Shown here: positions 1 to 6,553 of the stretch, in pieces
Position numbering within the stretch: position 1 is the first letter of the stretch
Layout: each line of letters begins with the position of its first letter
Assembly (NCBI GenBank): GCA_016280485.1
Contig: JAEEGU010000108.1
Span: 1 to 8,677, forward strand
DNA length: 8,677 bases
Source: Bacillota bacterium
GTDB lineage: Bacteria > Bacillota > Clostridia > Peptostreptococcales > Anaerovoracaceae
Reading direction: 5' to 3'
The notes under the pieces: model-generated
The model's database searches: none
Told to the model about the DNA's origin: nothing
Seen by the model: only the letters and a program-made list of their open reading frames with translations
Translations under genes and position numbers: made by a program

Positions 1-178
1 GCTCTACGGTGTCGAGGTCAAGTTCTACAATTCACAGGTAGAGGTTGACGAAAACCTTGAAACAAAGCTTAAAGGGCTCTACGCACTCGGCGACGGATCG
101 GGTGTTACCCACTCGCTCTCACAGGCATCCGCTTGCGGCGTACATGTGGCAAGAATCCTCGCGGCAAAATATGCGTAA
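1..178 (+). CDS. FAD-dependent oxidoreductase, C-terminal end (partial)
   Basis: The reading frame starts at base 2 and ends at TAA 176-178, giving the last 58 residues of a protein that begins outside the window. The segment GLYALGDGSGVTHSLSQASA followed by CGVHVARIL matches the C-terminal FAD-binding signature of the large NAD(P)/FAD-dependent dehydrogenases (COG2509-like). In these, a GDG(S/A)GVT..(L/I)xQA(S/A)xxG loop contacts the flavin ribityl and phosphate, and the chain ends shortly after. The substrate of this family is generally unknown. I infer a flavoprotein oxidoreductase and cannot name a reaction. The gene is convergent with uvrC. Its likely terminator is the palindrome at 263-306, which is followed by a T run. 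The family call is fairly safe; the exact orthologue is not. Confidence 0.75.
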   Translation, partial: LYGVEVKFYNSQVEVDENLETKLKGLYALGDGSGVTHSLSQASACGVHVARILAAKYA

Positions 179-189
179 TAACGCCGCAT

Positions 190-226
190 TATGACTAAAT
201 GGCGAGTCACTTCGCTCCTAGTCATA
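190..226. repeat. 33-nt palindromic repeat, copy 1
   Basis: The core is 192-224, with TA on the left and TA on the right, so TATGACTA pairs with TAGTCATA (8 bp). An inner GCGA/TCGC stem lies beyond mismatched bases. The core matches copy 4 at 31 of 33 positions. No T run follows on either strand, so it is probably not a terminator by itself. Confidence 0.85.
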
Positions 227-262
227 TAAATGCCGCCTACAATCACAAAAAATTGATCACAT

Positions 263-299
263 TATGACTAGGACGCGAGTCACCGCTCTCCTAGTCATA
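263..299. repeat. 33-nt palindromic repeat, copy 2
   Basis: The core is 265-297. TATGACTAGGA pairs perfectly with TCCTAGTCATA (11 bp), with an inner GCG/CGC stem around AGTCAC. The central GCGAGTCAC is shared with copies 1 and 4 and lies in the same orientation. Confidence 0.87.
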
Positions 300-306
300 T
301 TTTTTT
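263..306 (+). terminator. Terminator for the upstream oxidoreductase, built from repeat copy 2
   Basis: On the plus strand the 11-bp stem of repeat copy 2 is followed at once by seven T (300-306) and a wider pyrimidine-rich tract to about 326. This is the first such structure after the oxidoreductase stop at 178. The 15-nt apical region, with its inner GCG/CGC stem, is larger than in a typical terminator. Confidence 0.65.
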
Positions 307-349
307 CTGCTTTTTCCTCTTTTTTGGCAAACAAAGCGGCCAACAACCA

Positions 350-390
350 AAAAATTATGACTAAGGAGCGAGTAACTCTCTCCTTAGTCA
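350..390 (-). terminator. Likely uvrC terminator, built from repeat copy 3
   Basis: Read on the minus strand, the 11-bp stem of copy 3 is followed by ATAA and then six T (plus-strand A run just left of 356). It lies about 100 bases beyond the uvrC stop. The ATAA before the T run makes it less than ideal, and copy 4, closer to uvrC, has no T run. Confidence 0.5.
356..390. repeat. 33-nt palindromic repeat, copy 3
   Basis: The core is 358-390. TGACTAAGGAG pairs perfectly with CTCCTTAGTCA (11 bp). Compared with copy 2, the arms carry an extra A on the left matched by an extra T on the right, so pairing is kept while the sequence changes. The centre is GAGTAAC instead of GAGTCAC. Confidence 0.85.
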
Positions 391-438
391 CAGACTTTAC
401 TATTTTTATTCAAAAATTAGACTAAAAGTTGTTCAACA

Positions 439-473
439 TATGACTATATGGCGAGTCACTGCGCTCCTAGTCA
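439..473. repeat. 33-nt palindromic repeat, copy 4
   Basis: The core is 441-473, just after the uvrC stop when read on the minus strand. The outer stem TGACTA/TAGTCA is intact; the middle of the 5' arm (TATG) does not pair with the opposite TCC. It differs from copy 1 at only two core positions. Confidence 0.83.
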
Positions 474-493
474 CACCTCCTCGAAAATAGCGG

Positions 494-2365
494 CTAGTTT
501 TTGCGGAAGAATTTATATATCGCCTCTGCATTGGCATGGGTGATGCCGGGGGCGGCTTCGAGATCCTCGAGTGAGGCGCTGCGTATGGCTTCTACGCTCT
601 TGAAATGCGCCAGCAGCGAGTTCCTCTTTTTCGGGCCGATGCCCGGAATATCGTCGAGCACCGATCCTATCATGTGCTTGCCGCGAAGGTTTCTGTGATA
701 CTCGATTGCGAAGCGGTGGACCTCCTCCTGGACGGTGCCCATGAACTTATACACAAGCCCCTTGCCCGAAAGCCCTGTTTCGTGCCAGGTGCCGCCTTCA
801 AATATTACCGCGCTGTTTGTGCGGTGATGGTCGTCCTTTGCCATGCCCACAACAGGTATGTCGATTTTCTTTCCGGTTTCCTCTTCAAGTGCGCTCAGCG
901 CCTCAAGCACCACGGTCACCTGACCCTTTCCTCCGTCTATGAGGAGGATGTCCGGAAGCGTAGGAAACGCCGAATCCTCCGAAAGGCCGCGGCGGAAGCG
1001 GCGGGTTATCACCTCTCGCAGGCTCGCATAATCGTCCGGGCCTGTCACGGTCTTTATCTTGAATCTGCGGTAGTCCTTTCGCATCGGCCGAAGGCCCTGA
1101 AATACCACCATTCCCGCAACGGTATCCACTCCGTTTGTGTTCGATATGTCATACGATTCTATGCGGTATTCGCTCTTTTTCGGGAGCGCCGGATAGTGCG
1201 GGCTGACCAGCGCATAGAGCTCGTCCGAGAGCTTTGTTACACGCTCTGCCGCCAGGGCCACTCTTTCGTCTATAGTCTTCACCATTTCGACGCAGTCGCG
1301 CTGTGCAAGCGAAAGAAGCGCCTTTTTTTCGCCCCTCTGCGGCACCGTGATGCTGACCTTTCTGCCGGCCAGAGTTTCAAGATATTCCTCGATAAGCTCC
1401 TGCTCCGGCAGGCTGTGGCTCACCACTATCTCGTAAGGCAGACTCGGCATAATGCCGTAGTACTGATTTATGAAGGCCGCCACGATGCTGGCGTTGTCAT
1501 CTCCGTCGCCCGCCTGCATCGGGAAGGTTTCCCTGCCCACGAGCTTTCCATCGCGATAAAAGAATGCGGCGGCATAGGTCTCCTTTGTGGTTTTCACCGC
1601 GAGGACCACATCTATGTCCTTCATTCCCGGAATTGCGGCGCGCTGGGTTTCACCGAGCGCCTTGAGTGCCGCTATGCGATCGCGGAGCTGTGCGGCTTCT
1701 TCGAACCGCAGCTCGGCCGAGGCCGCCGCCATCGCGGCGGTCAGCTCCGCGACCAGCTTTTTATCCTTCCCGGACAGCACCGCAAGCGCGGTATCTATCT
1801 GCTTTGCGTATTCCTCTTCGGTCACCTTTCCCTGACAGATACCCCTGCACGCGCCTATATGGTAATTAAGGCAAGGTCTCATTCCCGGCGGAAATGCCAC
1901 CGCAGAGCAGCGCTTTAATGCCAGCTTATCCTGAAGTAGCTCCACCGTTTCATTCACTGCCTTTGTATCGCTGTAAGGGCCAAAATACTTGTTTCCGTCG
2001 TCCTTTAGCACTCTGGTTTTAATAACGCGCGGATATTTTTCCGTGGTAGTAACCTTTATATACGGATAGGTCTTATCATCCCTAAGCAGAATATTGTATT
2101 TCGGCGTATACTTCTTTATGAGATTGTTTTCGAGAATCAGCGCCTCTACCTCGGTAGCGCAGCTTATGTATTCAAACTCCGCAATGTGCGAAACCATCGC
2201 GCGCACCTTTGGGTCCGCATCCTTTTTAAGGTGAAAATACTGACTCACGCGGCGCCTTAAATTAATCGCCTTTCCTACATAGATAACCTGTCCGAGCTTG
2301 TCCTTGTGAATATAAACCCCCGGTGAAAGGGGCAACTTTTTTAAATTCTCTTCGATATTAAACAC
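494..2365 (-). CDS. uvrC: UvrABC excinuclease subunit C
   Basis: UvrC makes both incisions around bulky DNA lesions after UvrA and UvrB have located the damage; it acts in the cytoplasm. At about 623 residues it is full length. In order: a GIY-YIG nuclease domain (residues about 13-92, with GVY at 16-18, YVG at 29-31, an Arg cluster near 37-39 and the probable catalytic Glu in LENNLIKK near 79); four cysteines near 153, 165, 173 and 177, placed as in the Fe-S site of the family; a UVR domain for UvrB contact (about 200-236); an RNase H-like 5' nuclease domain with Asp near 405 (SYDISN), Asp near 476 (LLIDGGKGQ) and His near 549 (HRFAIEYHR); and a C-terminal helix-hairpin-helix region (DIPGIGPKKR). 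The start is GTG at 2365, preceded by AAGAGGTG. The gene begins 45 bases after the carboxypeptidase stop, so the two are probably co-transcribed. Confidence 0.97.
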   Translation of the reverse strand: MFNIEENLKKLPLSPGVYIHKDKLGQVIYVGKAINLRRRVSQYFHLKKDADPKVRAMVSHIAEFEYISCATEVEALILENNLIKKYTPKYNILLRDDKTYPYIKVTTTEKYPRVIKTRVLKDDGNKYFGPYSDTKAVNETVELLQDKLALKRCSAVAFPPGMRPCLNYHIGACRGICQGKVTEEEYAKQIDTALAVLSGKDKKLVAELTAAMAAASAELRFEEAAQLRDRIAALKALGETQRAAIPGMKDIDVVLAVKTTKETYAAAFFYRDGKLVGRETFPMQAGDGDDNASIVAAFINQYYGIMPSLPYEIVVSHSLPEQELIEEYLETLAGRKVSITVPQRGEKKALLSLAQRDCVEMVKTIDERVALAAERVTKLSDELYALVSPHYPALPKKSEYRIESYDISNTNGVDTVAGMVVFQGLRPMRKDYRRFKIKTVTGPDDYASLREVITRRFRRGLSEDSAFPTLPDILLIDGGKGQVTVVLEALSALEEETGKKIDIPVVGMAKDDHHRTNSAVIFEGGTWHETGLSGKGLVYKFMGTVQEEVHRFAIEYHRNLRGKHMIGSVLDDIPGIGPKKRNSLLAHFKSVEAIRSASLEDLEAAPGITHANAEAIYKFFRKN

Positions 2366-2410
2366 TGCACACCTCTTAACCGGGGGATGAATCCATTAAA
2401 CCAATACTAT

Positions 2411-3817
2411 TTATTTGAAGAACCATTCTCTGAGCTGCTGGTCCTTTTCGCGCTCCGCACGCTCCTGTGCGATTTCAAGCGCTCTTTGCTCTCTGCGAAT
2501 CCTGCGTGCCTTTCTGCGGCGAGCCTTTTCAACCTGAACCGCAATGAAAATCCCGCCAAACACAACTACCAGAAATCCCGTAACACCCATGATGATATAG
2601 GCCTTTGTGTTTTCAATTCCAAACTTCGCAAGCACCGTGCCCTTTGCAACATCCTGAGACGCGATTATATCCACCGAGCAGGAATAATCCTCGCCCGAAT
2701 ATACATCAAGTTTTCCGATTACCTGCCCCGCCTCTATCGGCGCCGTCAGGTCTTCGTTGAGCACAACCTCCGTCTTGATAAGCGCAGAGCTTGCCTCCGC
2801 CGGCAGCAGCACATAAGCCGCCTCCGCCGTCTTCATCGGCACTTCCTTTACTGCGCCGTCCTTTACAGGTGCCTTGCCGAGGACCTTTGCCTCCTCTACC
2901 GCAAGCTCGCTGTGGTAGTTCGCAAACGTCCAGTCAAAGAGCGTTATCGTGTCCGCAAAGCGGCCCAAATCAGACGACTTCATGACAACCGACAGAATCT
3001 GCGTATCGTAGCTCTTCGCCGAGCAGGTCAGGCTGGCACCCGCCTGCGGCGTATAGCCGGTCTTGCCGCCGAGGCATCCGTCGTATTTGCATTCACGCAT
3101 CACGCCGTTTACCGTAACCTTTGTCTGGCGGTCGTAGATCAGACGGTTTGTATTGTACATGTAGCGTTCCGGCTGCTTGTTTGTCTCCGGAATCGTGTAT
3201 TTGTAGGTCTTAATCAGTTCTCTGAAGGTCTTGTTCTTCATGCAGTACCGGCCGATAAGCGACATGTCGTACGGTGTTGAGAGATGTCCCTCCTCATGAA
3301 GGCCGTTCGGATTTATGAAGTGTGTGCTGAGGCACCCGAGCTCCTTTGCCTTTGCGTTCATCATCTTTGCAAATTCCTCGACAGAGCCCGCAACGCCCTT
3401 TGCAAGCGCAACCGCCGCATCGTTTGCCGACTCGAGCATCAGAGCATATAAAAGGTTCTGGACGCTGATCTGCTCGCCCTCTATCAGATAAATGCGGCTG
3501 CCGCCCGTAAAGCTTGTTTCCGCATCGATTGTGAGCATATCGGTGAGCTGCAGGTTTTCAAGAGTCAGTATGCAGGTCATCATCTTTGTCATGGAAGCCG
3601 GTTCAAACTGCTGGTACATGTTTTTGTTATACAGGATTTCGCCGGTGCGCAGGTCAACCACGCACGCGCCCTCCGCCTCTATTGTCGGCGGCGTCGTAAC
3701 CGCATGGACGCTTTCCGTAAAGCTCGGAACAGCCAGGCAAAGCACCATCGAAATTGTAAGTGCAAATACCGCTGCTCTTTTCGCAAAATATGATACGTTA
3801 TTTAATATATTAATCAC
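2411..3817 (-). CDS. Serine-type D-Ala-D-Ala carboxypeptidase (peptidase S11, DacA/DacF type)
   Basis: This is a low-molecular-weight penicillin-binding protein that removes the terminal D-Ala from peptidoglycan stem peptides outside the membrane. All three active-site motifs are visible: SMTK (Ser about 75, Lys about 78), SAN (about 131-133) and KTG (about 253-255). The N-terminus has KR followed by a hydrophobic stretch and a likely cleavage site after VHA (about residue 39). A PBP5-like C-terminal beta domain occupies about 305-400. One membrane segment follows (about 405-430), then a tail of nearly 40 mostly basic residues on the cytoplasmic side. That anchor differs from the amphipathic helix of E. 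coli PBP5. The start is GTG at 3817 with AGAGG upstream; the next ATG would fall inside the signal sequence. Which dac paralogue it is cannot be decided here. I see no convincing promoter between the serC terminator and this start. Confidence 0.93.
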   Translation of the reverse strand: MINILNNVSYFAKRAAVFALTISMVLCLAVPSFTESVHAVTTPPTIEAEGACVVDLRTGEILYNKNMYQQFEPASMTKMMTCILTLENLQLTDMLTIDAETSFTGGSRIYLIEGEQISVQNLLYALMLESANDAAVALAKGVAGSVEEFAKMMNAKAKELGCLSTHFINPNGLHEEGHLSTPYDMSLIGRYCMKNKTFRELIKTYKYTIPETNKQPERYMYNTNRLIYDRQTKVTVNGVMRECKYDGCLGGKTGYTPQAGASLTCSAKSYDTQILSVVMKSSDLGRFADTITLFDWTFANYHSELAVEEAKVLGKAPVKDGAVKEVPMKTAEAAYVLLPAEASSALIKTEVVLNEDLTAPIEAGQVIGKLDVYSGEDYSCSVDIIASQDVAKGTVLAKFGIENTKAYIIMGVTGFLVVVFGGIFIAVQVEKARRRKARRIRREQRALEIAQERAEREKDQQLREWFFK

Positions 3818-3867
3818 TTGCCTAACCTCTGTAATTTTTGGTAAAAGCCCGCTCTTTTGTATGCACG

Positions 3868-3911
3868 AAAAAAACGGACCCCATATATTGTACCATACAT
3901 GGCGCCCGTTT
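3868..3911 (-). terminator. Intrinsic terminator of serC
   Basis: On the minus strand AAACGGGCGCCAT (3911-3899) pairs with ATGGGGTCCGTTT (3884-3872): 13 pairs with one G-G mismatch and one G-T wobble. The stem may extend inward through GTAT/ATAT. Seven T (plus-strand A 3868-3874) end the structure. It separates serC from the carboxypeptidase gene. Confidence 0.85.
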
Positions 3912-3939
3912 GTGTGTTCATCTTGCGAATTTTTTGTTT

Positions 3940-5034
3940 TTATTTGTTTTCTGCTTCGAACTTCTTCATGAACTCGATGAGCTTGTCAACGCCTTCCATT
4001 GGCATAGCGTTGTAGATGGAAGCTCTCATTCCACCGATTGATCTGTGGCCGGAGAGGTTAACAAGGCCGATAGCCTTTGCCTCGGCAACAAACTTTTTGT
4101 CGAGGTCTGCGTCGCCTGTTACGAATACTACGTTCATCAGGGATCTGTCTTCCTTAACAACAGGGGCCTTGAAGAGCGAGCTGGAGTCGATGTAGTCGTA
4201 GAGCTTCTTTGCCTTTTCAACATCGAGCTTGTGGAGAGGTGCGATGCCGCCTTCTCTCTTGATCTTTGCGAAAACCTCGCCGGCTACGTAGATACCAAAG
4301 CATGGCGGAGTGTTGTACATTGAGCCGTTCTCTGCGTGAATCTTGTAGTCAAGATATGTCGGGCAGGTCTCAGGCGCAAAGCCGATGAGGTCGTCTCTCA
4401 TGATGACGATGGTAACGCCCGCAGGGCCTACGTTCTTCTGCGCGCCGGCATAAATGAGGCCGAACTTCTTTACATCAACCTCTTCGGAGAGGATGCAGGA
4501 AGACATGTCCGCTACGAGAGGAACGTTTCCTGTATCAGGAATATAGTCATTGTAGTGTGTTCCGTAAATTGTGTTGTTGAATGTGATGTGAACATAGTCA
4601 GCATCAGGTGTCAGCATATCCTTTGTTACCTTTGGAATGTAGGTGAAGGTGCTTTCCTCGGAGCTGGCCACGATGTTTACCTGACCGAACTTCTTTGCTT
4701 CGGCAGCGGCTTTCTTTGCCCATGTGCCTGTTACGATATAGTCCGCCTTTTTGCTCTTTCTGAAGAGATTGAGCGGAATCATTGCAAACTGGAGAGTTGC
4801 TCCACCCTGCAGAAACATTACCTTGTAGTTGTCAGGAATGTTCATCAGCTCGCGAAGGTCTGACTCCGCTGCCTCGATGATTGCTTTATATTCAGCGCTG
4901 CGGTGCGACATTTCCATTACTGACTGACCACAGCCCTTGTAGTTTGTTAAATTAGCTGCTACATCTTCCATTACGTCAAGCGGTAACATGGAAGGACCTG
5001 CTGAGAAATTGAATACTCTACCGTTATTACTCAT
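3940..5034 (-). CDS. serC: Phosphoserine aminotransferase
   Basis: SerC is a PLP-dependent class V aminotransferase. It converts 3-phosphohydroxypyruvate and glutamate to phosphoserine and 2-oxoglutarate, the second step of serine synthesis; it is cytoplasmic. The 364-residue length is normal for the family. The N-terminus FNFSAGPSMLP is the classic SerC signature. MEMSHRS lies near 40-46, a GGAT phosphate-binding turn near 77-80 and TGTW near 102-105. The PLP-binding lysine is in AGAQKNVGPAG, near residue 200. HRSIGGMRASIYN near the C-terminus is also typical. The start ATG at 5034 has a very strong AAAGGAGG site upstream. The gene is divergent from serA, the preceding enzyme of the pathway, and ends at a strong terminator. 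Confidence 0.97.
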   Translation of the reverse strand: MSNNGRVFNFSAGPSMLPLDVMEDVAANLTNYKGCGQSVMEMSHRSAEYKAIIEAAESDLRELMNIPDNYKVMFLQGGATLQFAMIPLNLFRKSKKADYIVTGTWAKKAAAEAKKFGQVNIVASSEESTFTYIPKVTKDMLTPDADYVHITFNNTIYGTHYNDYIPDTGNVPLVADMSSCILSEEVDVKKFGLIYAGAQKNVGPAGVTIVIMRDDLIGFAPETCPTYLDYKIHAENGSMYNTPPCFGIYVAGEVFAKIKREGGIAPLHKLDVEKAKKLYDYIDSSSLFKAPVVKEDRSLMNVVFVTGDADLDKKFVAEAKAIGLVNLSGHRSIGGMRASIYNAMPMEGVDKLIEFMKKFEAENK

Positions 5035-5078
5035 TTCTTTCTCCTCCTTTGAGATTTTAAATGCCTTGTTTCGGCTAT

Positions 5079-5107
5079 TATGAACATTGTTATTGTATCA
5101 CTTTACG
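5079..5107 (-). promoter_or_regulatory. serC promoter -10 region and start region (minus strand)
   Basis: On the minus strand TTTACC (plus 5115-5120 region) is followed after 17 bases by TACAAT (plus 5092-5097), upstream of the serC start. The two hexamers are fair sigma-A matches. This promoter overlaps the serA promoter face to face inside the inverted repeat. Confidence 0.55.
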
Positions 5108-5126
5108 AGCCAAAGGTAAAGTGATA
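5096..5126. promoter_or_regulatory. Inverted repeat (candidate operator) between serC and serA
   Basis: TATCACTTTAC (5096-5106) and GTAAAGTGATA (5116-5126) are perfect 11-bp inverted arms around a 9-base spacer. The arms are offset by 20 bases, about two helical turns, as expected for a dimeric regulator. The repeat overlaps both divergent promoters. I do not recognise it as the site of a named regulator. Confidence 0.65.
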
Positions 5127-5130
5127 TAAT
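5102..5130 (+). promoter_or_regulatory. serA promoter
   Basis: TTTACG (5102-5107), then 17 bases, then a perfect TATAAT (5125-5130). Transcription should begin near 5137, giving a leader of about 77 bases before the ATG at 5214. The -35 and -10 each fall in one arm of the inverted repeat. Confidence 0.75.
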
Positions 5131-5145
5131 TTAACCCGTACGGTA

Positions 5146-5173
5146 CCGGCGCAGCTTAGGTTCGCGTCGCCGG
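5146..5173 (+). other. GC-rich hairpin in the serA 5' leader
   Basis: CCGGCG (5146-5151) pairs with CGCCGG (5168-5173) around a 16-base loop. It lies within the predicted serA transcript and is about 27 bases before the ribosome binding site AAGGAG (5201-5206). There is no T run, so it is not a terminator. It might stabilise the 5' end or bind a regulator. Confidence 0.5.
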
Positions 5174-5213
5174 ATTATTCATTAAGCGAACCAAACGATA
5201 AAGGAGATAAATT

Positions 5214-6389
5214 ATGTTTAAGATTGCAACACTTAACAAGATTTCACCTGTTGGTTTAGCACTTCTTTCAAAGGACTACAGCGTTACTGACAATCTCGAC
5301 GAGGCTAACGGTATCCTCGTTCGCAGCCAGGACATGCAGGAAATGGAGTTTTCGAAGAATCTGTATGCCATCGCCAGAGCAGGCGCAGGCGTTAACAACA
5401 TTCCTTGCGACCGCTGTGCAGAGGAAGGCATCGTAGTTTTTAACACTCCGGGCGCAAACGCAAACGCCGTTGCAGAGCTCGCCATCGGCTCCATGATTGC
5501 AGATGCGAGAAATATGATACCTGCAATCGAGTGGGCAAATACATTAAAGGGCGGCGAGATGGAGGTCGCAAAGGCCGTTGAAAAGGGCAAGGGCAAATAT
5601 GCGGGCCACGAACTTCGCGGAAAGAAAATCTGCGTCATCGGTCTCGGAGCAATCGGCGTACTCGTAGCTAATGCCTGCGAGCACCTCGGCATGCAGGTTG
5701 TCGGCTATGCGCCGCGCATGTCAATCCGTGCCGCTCACGATATGAGCAATACCATTCCGTTCACAATGAACATCGAGGAAGCAATAAAGGACGCAGACTA
5801 TGTTTCGGTTCACGTTCCTGCAAAGCCGAACACAACCGGCATGATTAACGCAAGCCTCATTTCAAAGATGAAGGACGGAGTTACCATCGTAAACTTCTCA
5901 AGAGACAAGCTGGTTAACGAACCGGAAGTTCTCACCGCTATCAATGCAGGCAAGGTTCGCCGCTACATCACAGACTTCCCTAACGATGTAAACATCGGTC
6001 AGCCGGGCGTTGCATTCACACCGCACCTTGGCGCATCCTCCGAGGAAGCCGAGGACAACTGCGCATCCGCGGCTGTACGCGAAATCATGAACTACATTGA
6101 GGACGGCAACATCCAGAACTCCGTAAACTTCCCTAATTGCGATCTGGGCAAGTTCATCCGCGGAGAGGGCCGCAGCCGTATCTGCATCCTCAACAAGAAC
6201 ATCCCTGCCGTAATCGGTGCCATCACAGGCATCCTCGCAGAGATGAACGTCAACATCGACAACATGATCAACAAATCAAAGGGTAAATATGCATATACCG
6301 TAATTGAAGCCGATTCGGAGGTCGATGAAGAAATGCTCCGCGACAAGCTTGCAAGCCACGGCGTAATCAAGGTTCGCGTAATCAAATAA
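5214..6389 (+). CDS. serA: D-3-phosphoglycerate dehydrogenase, short ACT-domain form
   Basis: SerA oxidises 3-phosphoglycerate with NAD to 3-phosphohydroxypyruvate, the committed step of serine synthesis. The 391 residues hold a substrate-binding domain split in sequence (1-about 100 and 285-310), an NAD-binding Rossmann fold with GLGAIG (143-148), and a C-terminal ACT domain (about 322-391, starting ICILNKNIPAVIGAI), which suggests feedback by serine or another amino acid. Catalytic residues are Arg 230 (NFSRDKLVNE) and His 271 (TPHLGAS). The usual catalytic Glu region reads YITDFPNDVN, so Asp near 258 seems to take the Glu position; this signature is common in short clostridial-type SerA. 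The ATG is preceded by AAGGAG with 7-base spacing. It is divergent from serC, whose product uses its product. Confidence 0.96.
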   Translation: MFKIATLNKISPVGLALLSKDYSVTDNLDEANGILVRSQDMQEMEFSKNLYAIARAGAGVNNIPCDRCAEEGIVVFNTPGANANAVAELAIGSMIADARNMIPAIEWANTLKGGEMEVAKAVEKGKGKYAGHELRGKKICVIGLGAIGVLVANACEHLGMQVVGYAPRMSIRAAHDMSNTIPFTMNIEEAIKDADYVSVHVPAKPNTTGMINASLISKMKDGVTIVNFSRDKLVNEPEVLTAINAGKVRRYITDFPNDVNIGQPGVAFTPHLGASSEEAEDNCASAAVREIMNYIEDGNIQNSVNFPNCDLGKFIRGEGRSRICILNKNIPAVIGAITGILAEMNVNIDNMINKSKGKYAYTVIEADSEVDEEMLRDKLASHGVIKVRVIK

Positions 6390-6416
6390 AATCGATACAA
6401 TAATTGCAAAGGCAAT

Positions 6417-6450
6417 AAAAAAGCTCCCCATACAATTGTATGGGGAGTTT
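6417..6450. terminator. Bidirectional terminator, stronger for the minus strand
   Basis: CTCCCCATACAATTGTATGGGGAG (6424-6447) is a perfect 24-base palindrome. On the minus strand it is followed by a C and then six T (plus-strand A 6417-6422), which suits the end of the yihY-like gene. On the plus strand only TTT follows, so it would terminate serA weakly. Confidence 0.8.
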
Positions 6451-6487
6451 CACGCTACTGCGCTATGTGTCGTCGTTAAGTAATACT

Positions 6488-6526
6488 AAGGTGTTACAAT
6501 GGTTATATACCACCGTAACACCTTTT
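6488..6526 (+). terminator. Second hairpin downstream of serA, possible terminator
   Basis: AAGGTGTTAC (6488-6497) pairs perfectly with GTAACACCTT (6515-6524), with an inner GGT/ACC stem beyond a 3-by-3 internal loop. A short T run (6523-6526) then follows on the plus strand, and more T-rich sequence near 6535. It may back up the weak plus-strand termination at the preceding palindrome. Confidence 0.5.
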
Positions 6527-6553
6527 CAAACATCTTTTTAAATTTTATTCCGT

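Noticed and set aside
411..428. TTAGACTAA between repeat copies 3 and 4 as a decayed fifth repeat
   Set aside because: Only a few bases resemble the repeat end and the 33-nt structure is absent; such a short match is expected by chance in A/T-rich sequence.
192..473. Four regularly placed repeats as a CRISPR array
   Set aside because: Each unit is a strong palindrome, copies differ from one another in the stem, spacers are 40, 60 and 50 bases, and there are no cas genes nearby.
605..1918. 437-codon plus-strand open frame opposite uvrC
   Set aside because: It lies entirely within uvrC on the other strand, has an Arg/His/Cys-rich composition typical of an antisense shadow, and has no recognisable domain.
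2387..3280. 297-codon plus-strand open frame opposite the carboxypeptidase gene
   Set aside because: It is antisense to a gene with all three S11 active-site motifs, and its own translation is Arg/Leu/His-rich with no family signature.
3818..3867. Promoter for the carboxypeptidase/uvrC pair
   Set aside because: No pair of -35 and -10 boxes with acceptable spacing stands out between the serC terminator and the GTG start, so none was called, although one must exist or readthrough must occur.
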